Source: Rhodococcus sp. (in: high G+C Gram-positive bacteria)
GTDB lineage: Bacteria; Actinomycetota; Actinomycetes; Mycobacteriales; Mycobacteriaceae
Direction: 5' to 3'
Assembly (NCBI GenBank): GCA_004211695.1
Contig: SEEV01000013.1
Coordinates: forward strand, 1-43,297
Length of the DNA stretch: 43,297 nt
The number at the start of each line of letters is the position of its first letter. Within the stretch, counting starts at the first letter, position 1. The notes below the pieces were generated by a model. The model was not told where the DNA came from. It ran no database searches and saw only the letters and a list, made by a program, of their open reading frames with translations. The position numbers and the translations under genes are program-made. Of this stretch, positions 15,046-24,534 are shown piece by piece.

Positions 15046-16715
15046 TGAGTACCACCACCGCGGGAATCTTGTTCACCGGCTCACTCGTACTCGCCCTGAT
15101 CCTGGTGCACAAACCGCTGGGCGACTACATGTACCGGGTCTACAGCACCACCAAACATTCCCGCGTCGAGCGGGTGATCTACCGCCTCATCGGCGCCGAC
15201 CCCGAGGGCGAACAGGCGTGGCCGGTTTACGCCCGCAGCGTGCTGGCGTTCTCCGCGGTGAGCATCCTGTTCCTGTTCGGATTCGCGCTGCTGCAACAAC
15301 ACCTGCCACTGCACCTGCCCGATCCCGCCACCGAGATGACCCCGGCGCTGGCATGGAACACCGCGGTCAGCTTCGTGACCAACACCAACTGGCAGGCGTA
15401 CTCCGGTGAATCCACCATGGGCCACCTCGTGCAGATGGCCGGCCTCGGCGTGCAGAACTTCGTCTCGGCCGCCGTCGGCATGGCCGTCGCGATGGCCCTG
15501 GTCCGCGGATTCGTCCGCCGACGCACCGGCAATCTCGGCAACTTCTGGGTGGACCTCGTCCGCGGGACCCTCCGCATCCTGCTGCCGATCGCGTTCGTCG
15601 CGGCGATCGTGCTGGTCGCCGGCGGGGTGATCCAGAACTTCCACCTGCACACCCAGATCGCCGACACCCTCGCCGGGACGCCCCAGACCATTCCGGGCGG
15701 ACCGGTCGCCAGCCAGGAGGCGATCAAGGAACTCGGCACCAACGGCGGCGGCTTCTACAACGCCAACTCCTCGCACCCGTTCGAGAACCCCACCACCTGG
15801 ACGAACTGGGTGGAGATCTTCCTGCTGCTGATGATCAGCTTCTCGCTGCCCCGCACGTTCGGGCGGATGGTGGGCAGCAAGAAACAGGGGTATGCGATCG
15901 CCGCGGTCATGGCGACCCTCGCCATCCTGAGCGTGACGATCATGAGCATCGTCCAACTGCAGCATCACGGCACGGTGCCGACCGCGATCGGCGCGTCGAT
16001 GGAAGGGGTGGAGCAACGATTCGGGGTGGCGAACTCGGCGGTGTTCGCCGATGCCACCACGCTGACGTCGACCGGTGCCGTCGACTCGTTCCACGACTCG
16101 TACACCAGCCTGGGCGGCATGATGACGATGTTCAACATGCAGCTCGGTGAGGTCGCCCCCGGCGGTACCGGCTCGGGCCTGTACGGGATGCTCATCCTGG
16201 CGGTCATCACGGTCTTCGTCGCCGGGCTGATGGTCGGCCGCACCCCCGAATACCTGGGGAAGAAGATCACGCCCCGCGAAATCAAACTCGCTGCATCGTA
16301 TTTCCTCGTCACCCCACTGATCGTCCTGGTCGGCACCGCGGTCGCGATGGCACTGCCCGGGCAGCGGGCCGGGATGCTCAATACCGGTCCGCACGGACTG
16401 TCCGAGGTCCTCTACGCGTTCACCTCGGCCGCCAACAACAACGGCTCCGCCTTCGCCGGCATCACCGTCAACACCACCTGGTACAACACCGCACTCGGCC
16501 TGGCCATGGTCTTCGGCCGGTTCCTGCCGATGATCTTCGTCCTGGCACTCGCCGGAGCCCTCGCCAAGCAGGGCACCACCCCGGACTCGATCGGCACCCT
16601 ACCCACCCACCGACCCCAGTTCGTCGGGATGGTCGCCGGCGTCACCCTGATCCTGGTCGCGCTGACCTTCCTCCCCGCGCTCGCGCTCGGACCCTTGGCA
16701 GAAGGAATCCACTGA
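15045..16715 (+). CDS. kdpA: K+-transporting ATPase subunit KdpA (K+ channel-like subunit)
   Basis: GTG at 15045 shares a base with the kdpF stop. The 556-residue protein has ten membrane helices and the four selectivity-filter-like loops of Kdp[39 protein letters not shown] and [12 protein letters not shown]. It takes K+ from outside with micromolar affinity and passes it through an intersubunit tunnel to KdpB. Full length, no defect seen. It overlaps kdpB by one base. Confidence 0.97.
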   Translation: MSTTTAGILFTGSLVLALILVHKPLGDYMYRVYSTTKHSRVERVIYRLIGADPEGEQAWPVYARSVLAFSAVSILFLFGFALLQQHLPLHLPDPATEMTPALAWNTAVSFVTNTNWQAYSGESTMGHLVQMAGLGVQNFVSAAVGMAVAMALVRGFVRRRTGNLGNFWVDLVRGTLRILLPIAFVAAIVLVAGGVIQNFHLHTQIADTLAGTPQTIPGGPVASQEAIKELGTNGGGFYNANSSHPFENPTTWTNWVEIFLLLMISFSLPRTFGRMVGSKKQGYAIAAVMATLAILSVTIMSIVQLQHHGTVPTAIGASMEGVEQRFGVANSAVFADATTLTSTGAVDSFHDSYTSLGGMMTMFNMQLGEVAPGGTGSGLYGMLILAVITVFVAGLMVGRTPEYLGKKITPREIKLAASYFLVTPLIVLVGTAVAMALPGQRAGMLNTGPHGLSEVLYAFTSAANNNGSAFAGITVNTTWYNTALGLAMVFGRFLPMIFVLALAGALAKQGTTPDSIGTLPTHRPQFVGMVAGVTLILVALTFLPALALGPLAEGIH

Positions 16716-18865
16716 TGTCCACCACGACCGTCGCGGCGTCCGCAGGACCGTCGCAGCCGTCGACCCCGGTCGGCCGGGTGCAGGGCGGGCTCCTCGACCC
16801 GAAGATGCTCCTTGCTTCGTTGCCGGACGCCGTCCGCAAACTCGACCCGCGCACCCTGTGGCGCAACCCGGTGATGTTCATCGTCGAGGTCGGCGCGGTC
16901 TGGGCCACCGTGCTCGCCATCATTGATCCCTCATGGTTCGCCTGGGCGATTGTGTTCTGGCTCTGGCTGACAGTGATCTTCGCCAACCTCGCCGAGGCCG
17001 TCGCCGAGGGCCGCGGCAAGGCCCAGGCCGACACCCTCCGCAAGGCAAAGACCGACATGCTCGCGCGCCGGGTCCCCGGCTGGCAACCCGGTGCCACGGT
17101 CACCGAAGAGCAGGTGGCGGCACCGCAACTCCAGCAGGGCGACTACGTCGTCGTCGAGGCCGGCCAGACCATCCCCGGCGACGGTGATGTCGTCGAAGGC
17201 ATTGCCTCGGTGGACGAATCGGCCATCACCGGTGAATCCGCCCCGGTCATCCGCGAGTCCGGCGGGGACCGGTCCGCGGTCACCGGGGGCACCCAGGTGC
17301 TGTCCGACCGGATCGTCGTCAAGATCACCCAGAAACCGGGAGAGAGCTTCATCGACCGGATGATCGCCCTCGTCGAGGGCGCCAACCGCCAGAAGACCCC
17401 CAACGAGATCGCCCTCAACATCCTGCTGGCCGCGTTGACGATCATCTTCGTGTTCGCTGTGGCCACCCTGCAGCCGCTGGCCATCTACTCCAAGGCGAAC
17501 AACCCCGGAGTCCCCGACACCTCGGCGCTGGACGCACACGGTGTCACCGGCATCGTCATGGTGTCGCTGCTGGTCTGCCTGATCCCGACCACCATCGGCG
17601 CGCTGCTCTCGGCGATCGGCATCGCCGGGATGGACCGCCTCGTGCAACGCAACGTGCTGGCGATGTCCGGTCGCGCGGTCGAGGCGGCCGGCGACGTCAA
17701 CACGCTGCTGCTCGACAAGACCGGGACCATCACCCTCGGCAACCGGCAGGCCTCGCAGTTCCTTCCGGTGGCGGGTATTTCCGAGGAGCGGCTCGCCGAC
17801 GCGGCGCAGCTGTCCAGCCTCGCCGACGAAACCCCGGAGGGCCGCTCGATCGTGGTGTACGCCAAGGCGGCGTACGGGCTGCGCGAACGCAGCCCCGGCG
17901 AACTCGCGCACGCCACCTGGGTCGAATTCACAGCGCAGACAAGGATGTCCGGCGTCGACCTCGACGGCGGTCACCAACTGCGTAAGGGCGCCGCCACCGC
18001 GGTCGCGGACTGGGTCCGCCACCGCGGCGGCGAGGTTCCCGCGCAGCTCGGGCAGCTCGTCGACGGCATCTCCGCCGCCGGAGGCACCCCCCTGGTGGTC
18101 GGCGAGGTCGTGGACGGGCGGGCCGCGGTGCTGGGCGTCATCCACCTCAAGGACGTCGTCAAACACGGCATGCGCGAGCGTTTCGACGAGATGCGCCGGA
18201 TGGGCATCCGCACGGTGATGATCACCGGCGACAATCCGCTCACCGCCAAGGCGATCGCCGACGAGGCCGGCGTGGACGACTTCCTGGCCGAGGCAACCCC
18301 CGAGGACAAGCTCGCGCTGATCAAGCGGGAGCAGGAGGGCGGCAAGCTCGTCGCGATGACCGGCGACGGCACCAACGACGCGCCCGCGCTCGCGCAGGCC
18401 GACGTCGGGGTCGCGATGAACACCGGCACGTCGGCGGCGAAAGAGGCCGGCAACATGGTCGACCTCGACTCGGACCCGACCAAGCTCATCGAGATCGTGG
18501 AGATCGGCAAACAACTGCTCATCACCCGCGGCGCCCTGACGACGTTCTCGATCGCCAACGACATCGCCAAGTACTTCGCGATCATTCCGGCGATGTTCGT
18601 CGCGGTGTTCCCGGGCCTGGACCTGCTCAACGTCATGCGCCTGCACAGCCCGCAATCGGCGATCCTGTCCGCGGTCATCTTCAACGCGCTCGTCATCGTC
18701 GCCCTGATCCCGCTGTCACTGCGCGGGGTGAAATACACACCGAGCAGCGCCTCGAAGCTGCTCAGCCGCAACCTCTACGTCTACGGGCTCGGCGGCATCA
18801 TCGCGCCGTTCGCCGGGATCAAGGTCATCGACCTGATCGTCCAATTCCTCCCCGGGATGTCCTGA
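16715..18865 (+). CDS. kdpB: K+-transporting ATPase subunit KdpB (P-type ATPase)
   Basis: ATG at 16715. The 716-residue protein has all P-type ATPase motifs: actuator TGES (in [10 protein letters not shown]), phosphorylation motif DKTGT with Asp334, and hinge [11 protein letters not shown]. It also keeps the KdpB hallmark TMTA..SA replacement by [11 protein letters not shown] near the C-terminus ([10 protein letters not shown]). It hydrolyses ATP to drive K+ into the cell. Length and motif order are normal. Confidence 0.97.
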   Translation: MSTTTVAASAGPSQPSTPVGRVQGGLLDPKMLLASLPDAVRKLDPRTLWRNPVMFIVEVGAVWATVLAIIDPSWFAWAIVFWLWLTVIFANLAEAVAEGRGKAQADTLRKAKTDMLARRVPGWQPGATVTEEQVAAPQLQQGDYVVVEAGQTIPGDGDVVEGIASVDESAITGESAPVIRESGGDRSAVTGGTQVLSDRIVVKITQKPGESFIDRMIALVEGANRQKTPNEIALNILLAALTIIFVFAVATLQPLAIYSKANNPGVPDTSALDAHGVTGIVMVSLLVCLIPTTIGALLSAIGIAGMDRLVQRNVLAMSGRAVEAAGDVNTLLLDKTGTITLGNRQASQFLPVAGISEERLADAAQLSSLADETPEGRSIVVYAKAAYGLRERSPGELAHATWVEFTAQTRMSGVDLDGGHQLRKGAATAVADWVRHRGGEVPAQLGQLVDGISAAGGTPLVVGEVVDGRAAVLGVIHLKDVVKHGMRERFDEMRRMGIRTVMITGDNPLTAKAIADEAGVDDFLAEATPEDKLALIKREQEGGKLVAMTGDGTNDAPALAQADVGVAMNTGTSAAKEAGNMVDLDSDPTKLIEIVEIGKQLLITRGALTTFSIANDIAKYFAIIPAMFVAVFPGLDLLNVMRLHSPQSAILSAVIFNALVIVALIPLSLRGVKYTPSSASKLLSRNLYVYGLGGIIAPFAGIKVIDLIVQFLPGMS

Positions 18866-18866
18866 C

Positions 18867-19793
18867 ATGCGTATCTCAAGTTGGATTCGGCAGCACCTGG
18901 CGGCGGTGCGGGCGCTGCTGGTGCTCACCGTCATCACCGGCATCGCGTACCCGCTCGCGGTCTGGGCGGTGGCCTTGGGCCCGAGCCTGCACGAGAAGGC
19001 CGAGGGATCGATCGTCGAGGTGAACGGGCAGGCCGTCGGCAGCACGCTGATCGGTCAACTGTTCACCGACGCCGACGGCAATCCACATACGCGGTACTTC
19101 CAGAGCCGGCCGTCCGCCGCCGGTGACGGCTACGACCCGACGTCGACGAGCGCGAGCAACCTCGGCCCGGAGAGCATTGTGGACACCCCCGCCGATCCCG
19201 CGCTGGTCGAGGCCGGAATGGACTCCGCCGATGCGGGTTTCACAGCCAGCCTGCTCACCACCGTGTGCTCGCGAAGCCAATCGGTCGGACAGCTCGAGGG
19301 CGTCGACGGCTCCCGCCCGTTCTGCACCCCCGGCGGGGTCGGCGCGGTGCTGTCGGTGATCGGCCCGCGGGACGCACGCGGAAACGTCGTGCACCCCACC
19401 ACGGTGGTCAGCGTCAACGAGCCGTGCTCCGCCGACCCCGCCACCCCGTTCCTCAGGGCGTACGAAGGGGTGAAGGTGGAATGCGCCGTGTTCGGTGAGG
19501 ACTATGCGATCGGCCAGATCGTCCCGATCCGCGGAGATGCCCCGGCGAACCCCGCCGTCCCGGCGGACGCCGTCACCGCCAGCGGCAGCGGACTCGACCC
19601 GCACATCTCGCCCGCCTACGCCGACCTGCAGACCGCCCGGGTAGCCGAGGCCCGCGGCATCACCACCGACCAGGTCCGGGCGGTCGTCGACGACAACACG
19701 AGCGGCCGGGGCCTCGGCTTCCTCGGGGAACCCACCGTGAACGTGCTCGAGCTGAACGTCGCGCTCGACCAGCAGTACCCGGTCCGGGGCTGA
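18867..19793 (+). CDS. kdpC: K+-transporting ATPase subunit KdpC, with a large insertion
   Basis: ATG at 18867, one base after the kdpB stop. The protein has the usual N-terminal membrane helix ([18 protein letters not shown]) and the C-terminal KdpC core ([37 protein letters not shown]). At 308 residues it is about 100 longer than E. coli or M. tuberculosis KdpC. The extra part (about residues 120-225) contains [12 protein letters not shown], three cysteines outside the membrane and a [12 protein letters not shown] stretch. Similar long forms may occur in other actinobacteria. The insertion would face the outside, next to the KdpA entrance. Confidence 0.93.
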   Translation: MRISSWIRQHLAAVRALLVLTVITGIAYPLAVWAVALGPSLHEKAEGSIVEVNGQAVGSTLIGQLFTDADGNPHTRYFQSRPSAAGDGYDPTSTSASNLGPESIVDTPADPALVEAGMDSADAGFTASLLTTVCSRSQSVGQLEGVDGSRPFCTPGGVGAVLSVIGPRDARGNVVHPTTVVSVNEPCSADPATPFLRAYEGVKVECAVFGEDYAIGQIVPIRGDAPANPAVPADAVTASGSGLDPHISPAYADLQTARVAEARGITTDQVRAVVDDNTSGRGLGFLGEPTVNVLELNVALDQQYPVRG

Positions 19794-19830
19794 CCGCACC
19801 CGTGACTCGGGGCGGAGAAAGGGAGGCGCC

Positions 19831-22380
19831 GTGAGGGGCACCCTGCGCATCTACCTCGGCGCCGCACCCGGGGTCGGGAAAACCTACGCCATGCTCGGCG
19901 AGGGGCAACGCCGCGTCGAACGCGGCACCGACCTGGTCGTCGGCTACGTCGACTGCCACGGCCGGCCGCGGACCCAGGAGATGCTCGACGGCCTCGAGAT
20001 GGTGCCCGTCAAGACCATGACCTACCGCGGCGCCACGTTCCCCGAGATGGACACCGACGCGGTGATCGCGCGCGCACCCCGGGTGGCCATCGTCGACGAG
20101 CTCGCCCACACCAACGTGCCGGGGTCGAAGAACGAGAAGCGTTGGCAGGACATCGAGGATCTCCTCGATGCCGGCATCGATGTCATCTCCACGGTCAACA
20201 TCCAGCACCTCGAGTCGCTCAACGACGTCGTCGAGCAGATCACCGGCATACCGCAGCGCGAAACCGTTCCCGACGAGGTGGTGCGCCGCGCGGATCAGGT
20301 TGAACTGGTGGACATGGCCCCCGAAGCCTTGCGGCGCCGGATGGCCCACGGCAACGTCTATCCGCCGGAGAAGGTCGGTGCCGCCCTCGGCAACTACTTC
20401 CGGGTCGGCAACCTCACCGCCCTGCGCGAATTGGCGATGCTCTGGCTCGCCGACAAGGTCGACGACCAGCTCGACCGCTACCGGGCCGACCACCACATCA
20501 CCGGCACCTGGGAGGCGCGCGAACGCGTCGTCGTCGGATTGACCGGCGGCCCCGAAGGGGAAACCCTCATCCGCCGGGCCGCGCGGATCGCGGACCGGTC
20601 CAAGGGCGCCGACCTGTTCGCCATCCACATCACCCCCAGCGACGGTCTGGCCGGCGCCAACCCCGCCCACCTGGCCCGGCAGCGGGCACTGGTGGAAAGC
20701 CTCGGCGGCACCTTCCATCACGTGGTCGGCGATAACGTCCCCGGCGCCCTGCTCGACTTCGCCCGCGGCGTCAACGCGACCCAGCTGGTGCTGGGCGCGT
20801 CCCGACGGGGCCGGGTCGCGCAGGTCCTCTCCCGCGGCGTCGGGGTGGAAGTGACCGCCCTCTCGGGCAGCATCGACGTGCACATGGTCACCCACGAGGC
20901 GACCAAACAGGGCCGCGCCCAACAGTTGTCGGCGCTCACCCGGCGGCGGCGGGCGGCCGGCTTCGGTCTCGCCGTCGCCGGGATGCCGCTCCTGTCGATC
21001 GCGCTGGCGAACCTGCGGGGGCACCTGTCGCTGCCGAGTGACATCCTCATCTTCCTGATCGGCGTCGTCGGGGTGGCGCTGGTCGGCGGGTTGTGGCCGG
21101 CGCTGGTCGCCGCCCTGCTCGGGTCCGCGCTGCTCAACTACTACTTCACCCCGCCGCTCTACACGTTCACCATCGCCGAGGCCCAGAATGTGCTCGCGCT
21201 GCTCGCCTACGTGGTGATCGCGGTCGCGGTCAGCGCCGTGGTCGACCTGGCCGCCCGCCGCACCCGCGAGGCGGCCCGCGCCAGCGCCAACGCCACCGTC
21301 CTGGCGAACCTGTCCGGCAGCGTGCTGCGCGGCGAGAAGGCACTGCCCGCGATCCTCGAACGGCTACGCGAAACCTACGCCCTGACCAGCGTCACCCTGC
21401 TCGAACGTCCACCCGAGATCCCGTTGACGCCGGCCCGCCAGCAGGAACCGGCGCGGTGGCGGGTGGCCGACACGGTCGGGGGGGAGCCCTGCACCAGCCC
21501 AGACGAGGGCGACATGGTCGTCGCCGTCGACGACGACCTGTCCCTGGTGTTGTGCGGGGCGACACTCCCGGCCGCCGACCGGCAGGTCCTCGAGGCCTTC
21601 GCCGCCCAGGCCGCGGTGGCGCTGCGCCAGCAACGACTCGCGGACGAGGCGGACCGGGTCCGGCCCCTCGCCGAGGCCGACCGGATGCGCACCGCGCTGC
21701 TCGCCGCCGTCAGCCACGACCTGCGCACCCCGCTCGCCTCGGCCACGGCGGCGGTGGAGAGCCTGCGCAGCCCCGACGTGGTCTGGTCCGATCAGGACCG
21801 GGGCGAGCTGTTCGACACCGCCGCCACCTCGCTGCAACGGCTCGACCGGTTGGTCACCAACCTGCTCGACATGAGCCGCCTGCAGGCTGGCGCACTCGGC
21901 ATCGCCACCGCGCCGACCGCGCTCGACGAGGTCATCCCGCTGGCCCTCGACGCCCTCGGCGCGGGCGCCGTCGAACTCCAGATCCCCGACGAGGTGCCCG
22001 ACGTGCTCGCCGACCCCGCCCTCCTCGAGCGGGTCCTGGTCAACCTGATCGCCAACGCCCTGCGCCACACCCCACCGGGCCGCAGTGTCCTGGTCGCGGC
22101 GAGCGCGCACGGCGACACCGTCGAACTGCGGGTCGTCGACCGCGGCCCCGGAATACCCCACGACAAACGCGAACTCGTCTTCCAACCCTTCCAGCGACTC
22201 GGCGACACCGACAACGGCAGCGGGGTCGGACTCGGACTGGCGCTGTCCCAGGGCCTGACCGAGGCCATGGGCGGCACCCTCGTGCCCGACGAAACCCCCA
22301 GCGGCGGCGTCACGATGATCATCACCCTGCCCACAGCCCGGACCACCCCCCACCCACACCACCTCAGCGATCCCGCATGA
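19831..22380 (+). CDS. kdpD: Osmosensitive K+ channel sensor histidine kinase KdpD
   Basis: GTG at 19831. The 849-residue protein has the N-terminal KdpD domain with Walker A GAAPGVGKT (10-18), a USP-type domain, four membrane helices (about 375-475), a GAF-like linker, the H-box AAVSHDLRTPLAS with His629, and an ATPase domain (VNLIANALRHT, DRGPGIP, GVGLGLAL). KdpD senses low K+ or ionic strength and phosphorylates KdpE. Two stops away at 27574-27642 lies a relic of the same C-terminal end. Its stop overlaps kdpE (ATGA). Confidence 0.96.
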   Translation: MRGTLRIYLGAAPGVGKTYAMLGEGQRRVERGTDLVVGYVDCHGRPRTQEMLDGLEMVPVKTMTYRGATFPEMDTDAVIARAPRVAIVDELAHTNVPGSKNEKRWQDIEDLLDAGIDVISTVNIQHLESLNDVVEQITGIPQRETVPDEVVRRADQVELVDMAPEALRRRMAHGNVYPPEKVGAALGNYFRVGNLTALRELAMLWLADKVDDQLDRYRADHHITGTWEARERVVVGLTGGPEGETLIRRAARIADRSKGADLFAIHITPSDGLAGANPAHLARQRALVESLGGTFHHVVGDNVPGALLDFARGVNATQLVLGASRRGRVAQVLSRGVGVEVTALSGSIDVHMVTHEATKQGRAQQLSALTRRRRAAGFGLAVAGMPLLSIALANLRGHLSLPSDILIFLIGVVGVALVGGLWPALVAALLGSALLNYYFTPPLYTFTIAEAQNVLALLAYVVIAVAVSAVVDLAARRTREAARASANATVLANLSGSVLRGEKALPAILERLRETYALTSVTLLERPPEIPLTPARQQEPARWRVADTVGGEPCTSPDEGDMVVAVDDDLSLVLCGATLPAADRQVLEAFAAQAAVALRQQRLADEADRVRPLAEADRMRTALLAAVSHDLRTPLASATAAVESLRSPDVVWSDQDRGELFDTAATSLQRLDRLVTNLLDMSRLQAGALGIATAPTALDEVIPLALDALGAGAVELQIPDEVPDVLADPALLERVLVNLIANALRHTPPGRSVLVAASAHGDTVELRVVDRGPGIPHDKRELVFQPFQRLGDTDNGSGVGLGLALSQGLTEAMGGTLVPDETPSGGVTMIITLPTARTTPHPHHLSDPA

Positions 22381-23045
22381 ACCGGATTCTTCTCGTCGGG
22401 GCCGAACCACAGCTGCGCCAGGCCCTCGATCTCACCCTCCGGGCGCGGCACTACGAGGTACGGACCGCACCCGACCCCGCCCACGCCCTCACCCAGGCCG
22501 CCACCTGGGATCCCGACCTCGTGGTCCTCGACCTCGACCTCCCCGACCCCGAGACCGTCGCGGGAGTGCACGGCTGGAGCCGCAGGCCGATCATCGTCCT
22601 GGCCAGGCACACCGAACCGCACGAGGAGGTGGCCGTGCTCGACGCCGGCGCCGACGACTACATCACCAAACCGTTCGGCATCGACGAATTCCTCGCCCGC
22701 GTCCGTGCCGTCATCCGGCGCACCCCCGACAGCACCCGGCCACACATCATCGACGTCGGCGACCTGCAGGTCGACCTCACCCGTAAAACCGTCACCGGCC
22801 CCTCCGGCAAGATGGTCCACCTCACCCCGATCGAATGGGCAATCCTCGAACCGCTGCTGCGCAGCCCTCGAACACTCATCGAGCGGACACAACTCCTGAC
22901 CGCGGTCTGGGGACCCGGCCACGCCACCGACACCCACTATCTGCGGATCTACCTGGCCTCGCTCCGCCACAAGCTCGAGCCGAACCCATCGCGCCCCCGT
23001 CACCTCATCACCGAACCCGGCATGGGCTACCGCTTCGAACCCTGA
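22377..23045 (+). CDS. kdpE: KdpE response regulator with altered Mg2+-binding site
   Basis: ATG at 22377 overlaps the kdpD stop. The 222-residue OmpR-family protein keeps the phospho-acceptor (Asp52 in VVLDLDLP), the lysine (DDYITKPFG) and a complete winged helix (LTPIEWAILEPLLR, HYLRIYLASLRHKLE, TEPGMGYRFEP). The acidic pair that binds Mg2+ in receivers is missing: the first strand reads ILLVGAEPQ, where most relatives read VDDEPQ. The conserved Ser/Thr site reads VLARH, one residue short. Phosphorylation may therefore be weak or Mg2+-independent. It should control kdp and possibly the CGTCAA-box genes. Confidence 0.93.
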   Translation: MNRILLVGAEPQLRQALDLTLRARHYEVRTAPDPAHALTQAATWDPDLVVLDLDLPDPETVAGVHGWSRRPIIVLARHTEPHEEVAVLDAGADDYITKPFGIDEFLARVRAVIRRTPDSTRPHIIDVGDLQVDLTRKTVTGPSGKMVHLTPIEWAILEPLLRSPRTLIERTQLLTAVWGPGHATDTHYLRIYLASLRHKLEPNPSRPRHLITEPGMGYRFEP

Positions 23046-23230
23046 CCGTCGCGACGGCGCCGACGATGACAACACCTCCGGTGAGAAAGTTCCGAGACCC
23101 CACAGGACACCGGGTGATGACGGCCGGCTCCGGCGACACCCGGGGCTCCGCGCCCGTCGAAGGAAGTCGAGCGGAAGGTTGAGCCACAGAAACCGCACAC
23201 ACTGACAGTGGCGGTTCCGCCGGCTGACAG

Positions 23231-23608
23231 TCACTGTCCGCCCGACCCGTCGGGTCGCGCATACAAAGCCGTCCACACCCAGAACGAGGACAGCATGTCG
23301 GCAGTTCGCCGGCCGCGATCGGTCAACCAATATGTGGCGGTGTGCGGTGCGCGGGTATCCCAGCTGCCACCCCGGTCGCCGGCTACCAGCCCGCGGGCGG
23401 CGAGGATCCGAAGGGCAGCCATGAGCAGGCGCGGCCGCAACCGCACACGTGCTCCGAGCGCGGTCGCCGTCTGCGGCCACGGGGAGAGCACATCGAGCAA
23501 CTCCACGATGTGCGGGTGGTTCACCAGCTCCCCCAGCTCTCGCACGTCGGGTGGGGCGTCCGGCCCGTGGCGGTCGGCCGGGTTCGCGGAGGCATCCGGA
23601 TCGCGCAT
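23231..23608 (-). CDS. Winged-helix DNA-binding protein (ArsR/MarR-like)
   Basis: A 125-residue protein convergent with kdpE. Residues 28-105 look like a winged helix: VNHPHIVELLDVLSPWPQ, a helix-turn-helix (TATALGARVRLRPRLLMAAL), LRILAARGLVAGDRGG, and a wing ending TYWLTDRGRRTADML. Such small regulators usually act as metal- or drug-responsive repressors, but no metal-binding cysteines are present. Its target is unknown; the 216 bp between it and the LysA-like fragment at 23825 hold no other gene. Confidence 0.6.
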   Translation of the reverse strand: MRDPDASANPADRHGPDAPPDVRELGELVNHPHIVELLDVLSPWPQTATALGARVRLRPRLLMAALRILAARGLVAGDRGGSWDTRAPHTATYWLTDRGRRTADMLSSFWVWTALYARPDGSGGQ

Positions 23609-23824
23609 ACCGCGGACAGTAGGCCCCGACAGACCCCGAGCGGCAGGGACACTTGCGCAATCCGCACAGGTCAGGCCGGATTATTTATGTGCTCCCTACG
23701 CGACGAGCAGCTGTTCCAATCCGATCTCCACGGCATCGTGCTCACGTGAACGCAAGGAAGCCCACCGCGCACGGCGTTCGGCTCCGGGTCTCGGGTCGCC
23801 CCGGCAGTGGGCGTCTCGGCGCTG

Positions 23825-24289
23825 CTATCGGACCACCGACCGGGCGGGCGTGGGGGCACCTGCGATCACGGTCGGATGTGTCATCAGGATGACCGCCGGC
23901 CGAGGATACCGGTTGCGGGCGCACGCATCATCGAGCGCGTCGTCGATGGCGGCGAGAAGTGCGTCTTGATTCGGTAGTCCGTCTCCGGCGGCGGTCGCGA
24001 GGTCCTGGTCCTCCCCGACGATCAATTCGGTCAAGATCAGGCCGTAGTCACGCCGAACCTGCTCCATCACACCGATCGCCTGGTCGACACGCCTATCGAC
24101 GAGCCCGGAATCGGCGGCAGCGGCACCCACACTGCAGCACACACCCACCAATCGCAGGTGCGGCTGCCCGATCACCGCGCTCAGCGCGTCGTCGATCGCC
24201 CGACTGTCGGCGGTCAACTCCGTCGACGACAGGTCGATCAACACGTTCTGACGGCGGCGCGCGTGGGCGAACGGGCGATGCATGGTCAT
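23825..24289 (-). CDS. Short LysA-like protein (central domain only)
   Basis: ATG at 24289 has AGGGAG on the minus strand about eight bases upstream; the frame is open further but lacks similarity there. The 154 residues match only the middle of the LysA-like pseudoenzyme at 10399-11580: HLRLVGVCC, then ILTELIVGEDQD, and DACARNRYPRPAVIL against EACIRNRFPRPRIAV. The N-terminal cofactor half and the C-terminal beta-domain are both absent, so no enzyme activity is expected. It is divergent from the second KimA-like gene and shares a paired box region with it. It could be a truncated pseudogene, but the good start and the repeated neighbourhood argue for a kept function. Confidence 0.6.
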   Translation of the reverse strand: MTMHRPFAHARRRQNVLIDLSSTELTADSRAIDDALSAVIGQPHLRLVGVCCSVGAAAADSGLVDRRVDQAIGVMEQVRRDYGLILTELIVGEDQDLATAAGDGLPNQDALLAAIDDALDDACARNRYPRPAVILMTHPTVIAGAPTPARSVVR

Positions 24290-24384
24290 GACGAGCTCCC
24301 TGGGATCCCCTCGGGTGTCCGCAGCGGAGCACACGGGAGACCTGATTCCACAGTTACACCGGGTACACGCCACTGTTGCTGGTC

Positions 24385-24422
24385 TTGACGCCTTTCTGAC
24401 GACGACATCCCGAACCTTGACG
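24385..24422 (+). promoter_or_regulatory. TTGACG-type boxes, divergent region (LysA-like side)
   Basis: TTGACG (24385-24390) and CTGACG (24396-24401) have an 11-bp period; another TTGACG lies at 24417-24422, 32 bp from the first. The first pair matches the arrangement at 11669-11685 in front of the other LysA-like gene. Confidence 0.5.
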
Positions 24423-24472
24423 CCGCGTGTGCGCGGCGTCGCTGACCCTGAGCCACCACCGGGGTTGGTTTC

Positions 24473-24489
24473 TTGACGGGATCTTGACG
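24473..24489 (+). promoter_or_regulatory. Exact TTGACG-N5-TTGACG pair before the second KimA-like gene
   Basis: TTGACG at 24473-24478 and 24484-24489, period 11, identical in form (opposite strand) to the kdp pair at 14676-14692. It lies 34 bp upstream of a TACGCT -10 and suits an activator site. Confidence 0.55.
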
Positions 24490-24522
24490 CCTCGGCCGGG
24501 CGATTTCACCGTGGTCGGGACG

Positions 24523-24528
24523 TACGCT
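24523..24528 (+). promoter_or_regulatory. -10 element of a leaderless promoter
   Basis: TACGCT is followed by six bases and then the GTG at 24535. In actinobacteria a TANNNT box 6-7 bases before the start codon marks a leaderless mRNA. No ribosome site is visible before this GTG, which agrees. Confidence 0.5.
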
Positions 24529-24534
24529 TCGGCC

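Noticed and set aside
16931..18655. Long minus-strand ORF opposite kdpB
   Set aside because: Shadow of kdpB with antisense composition.
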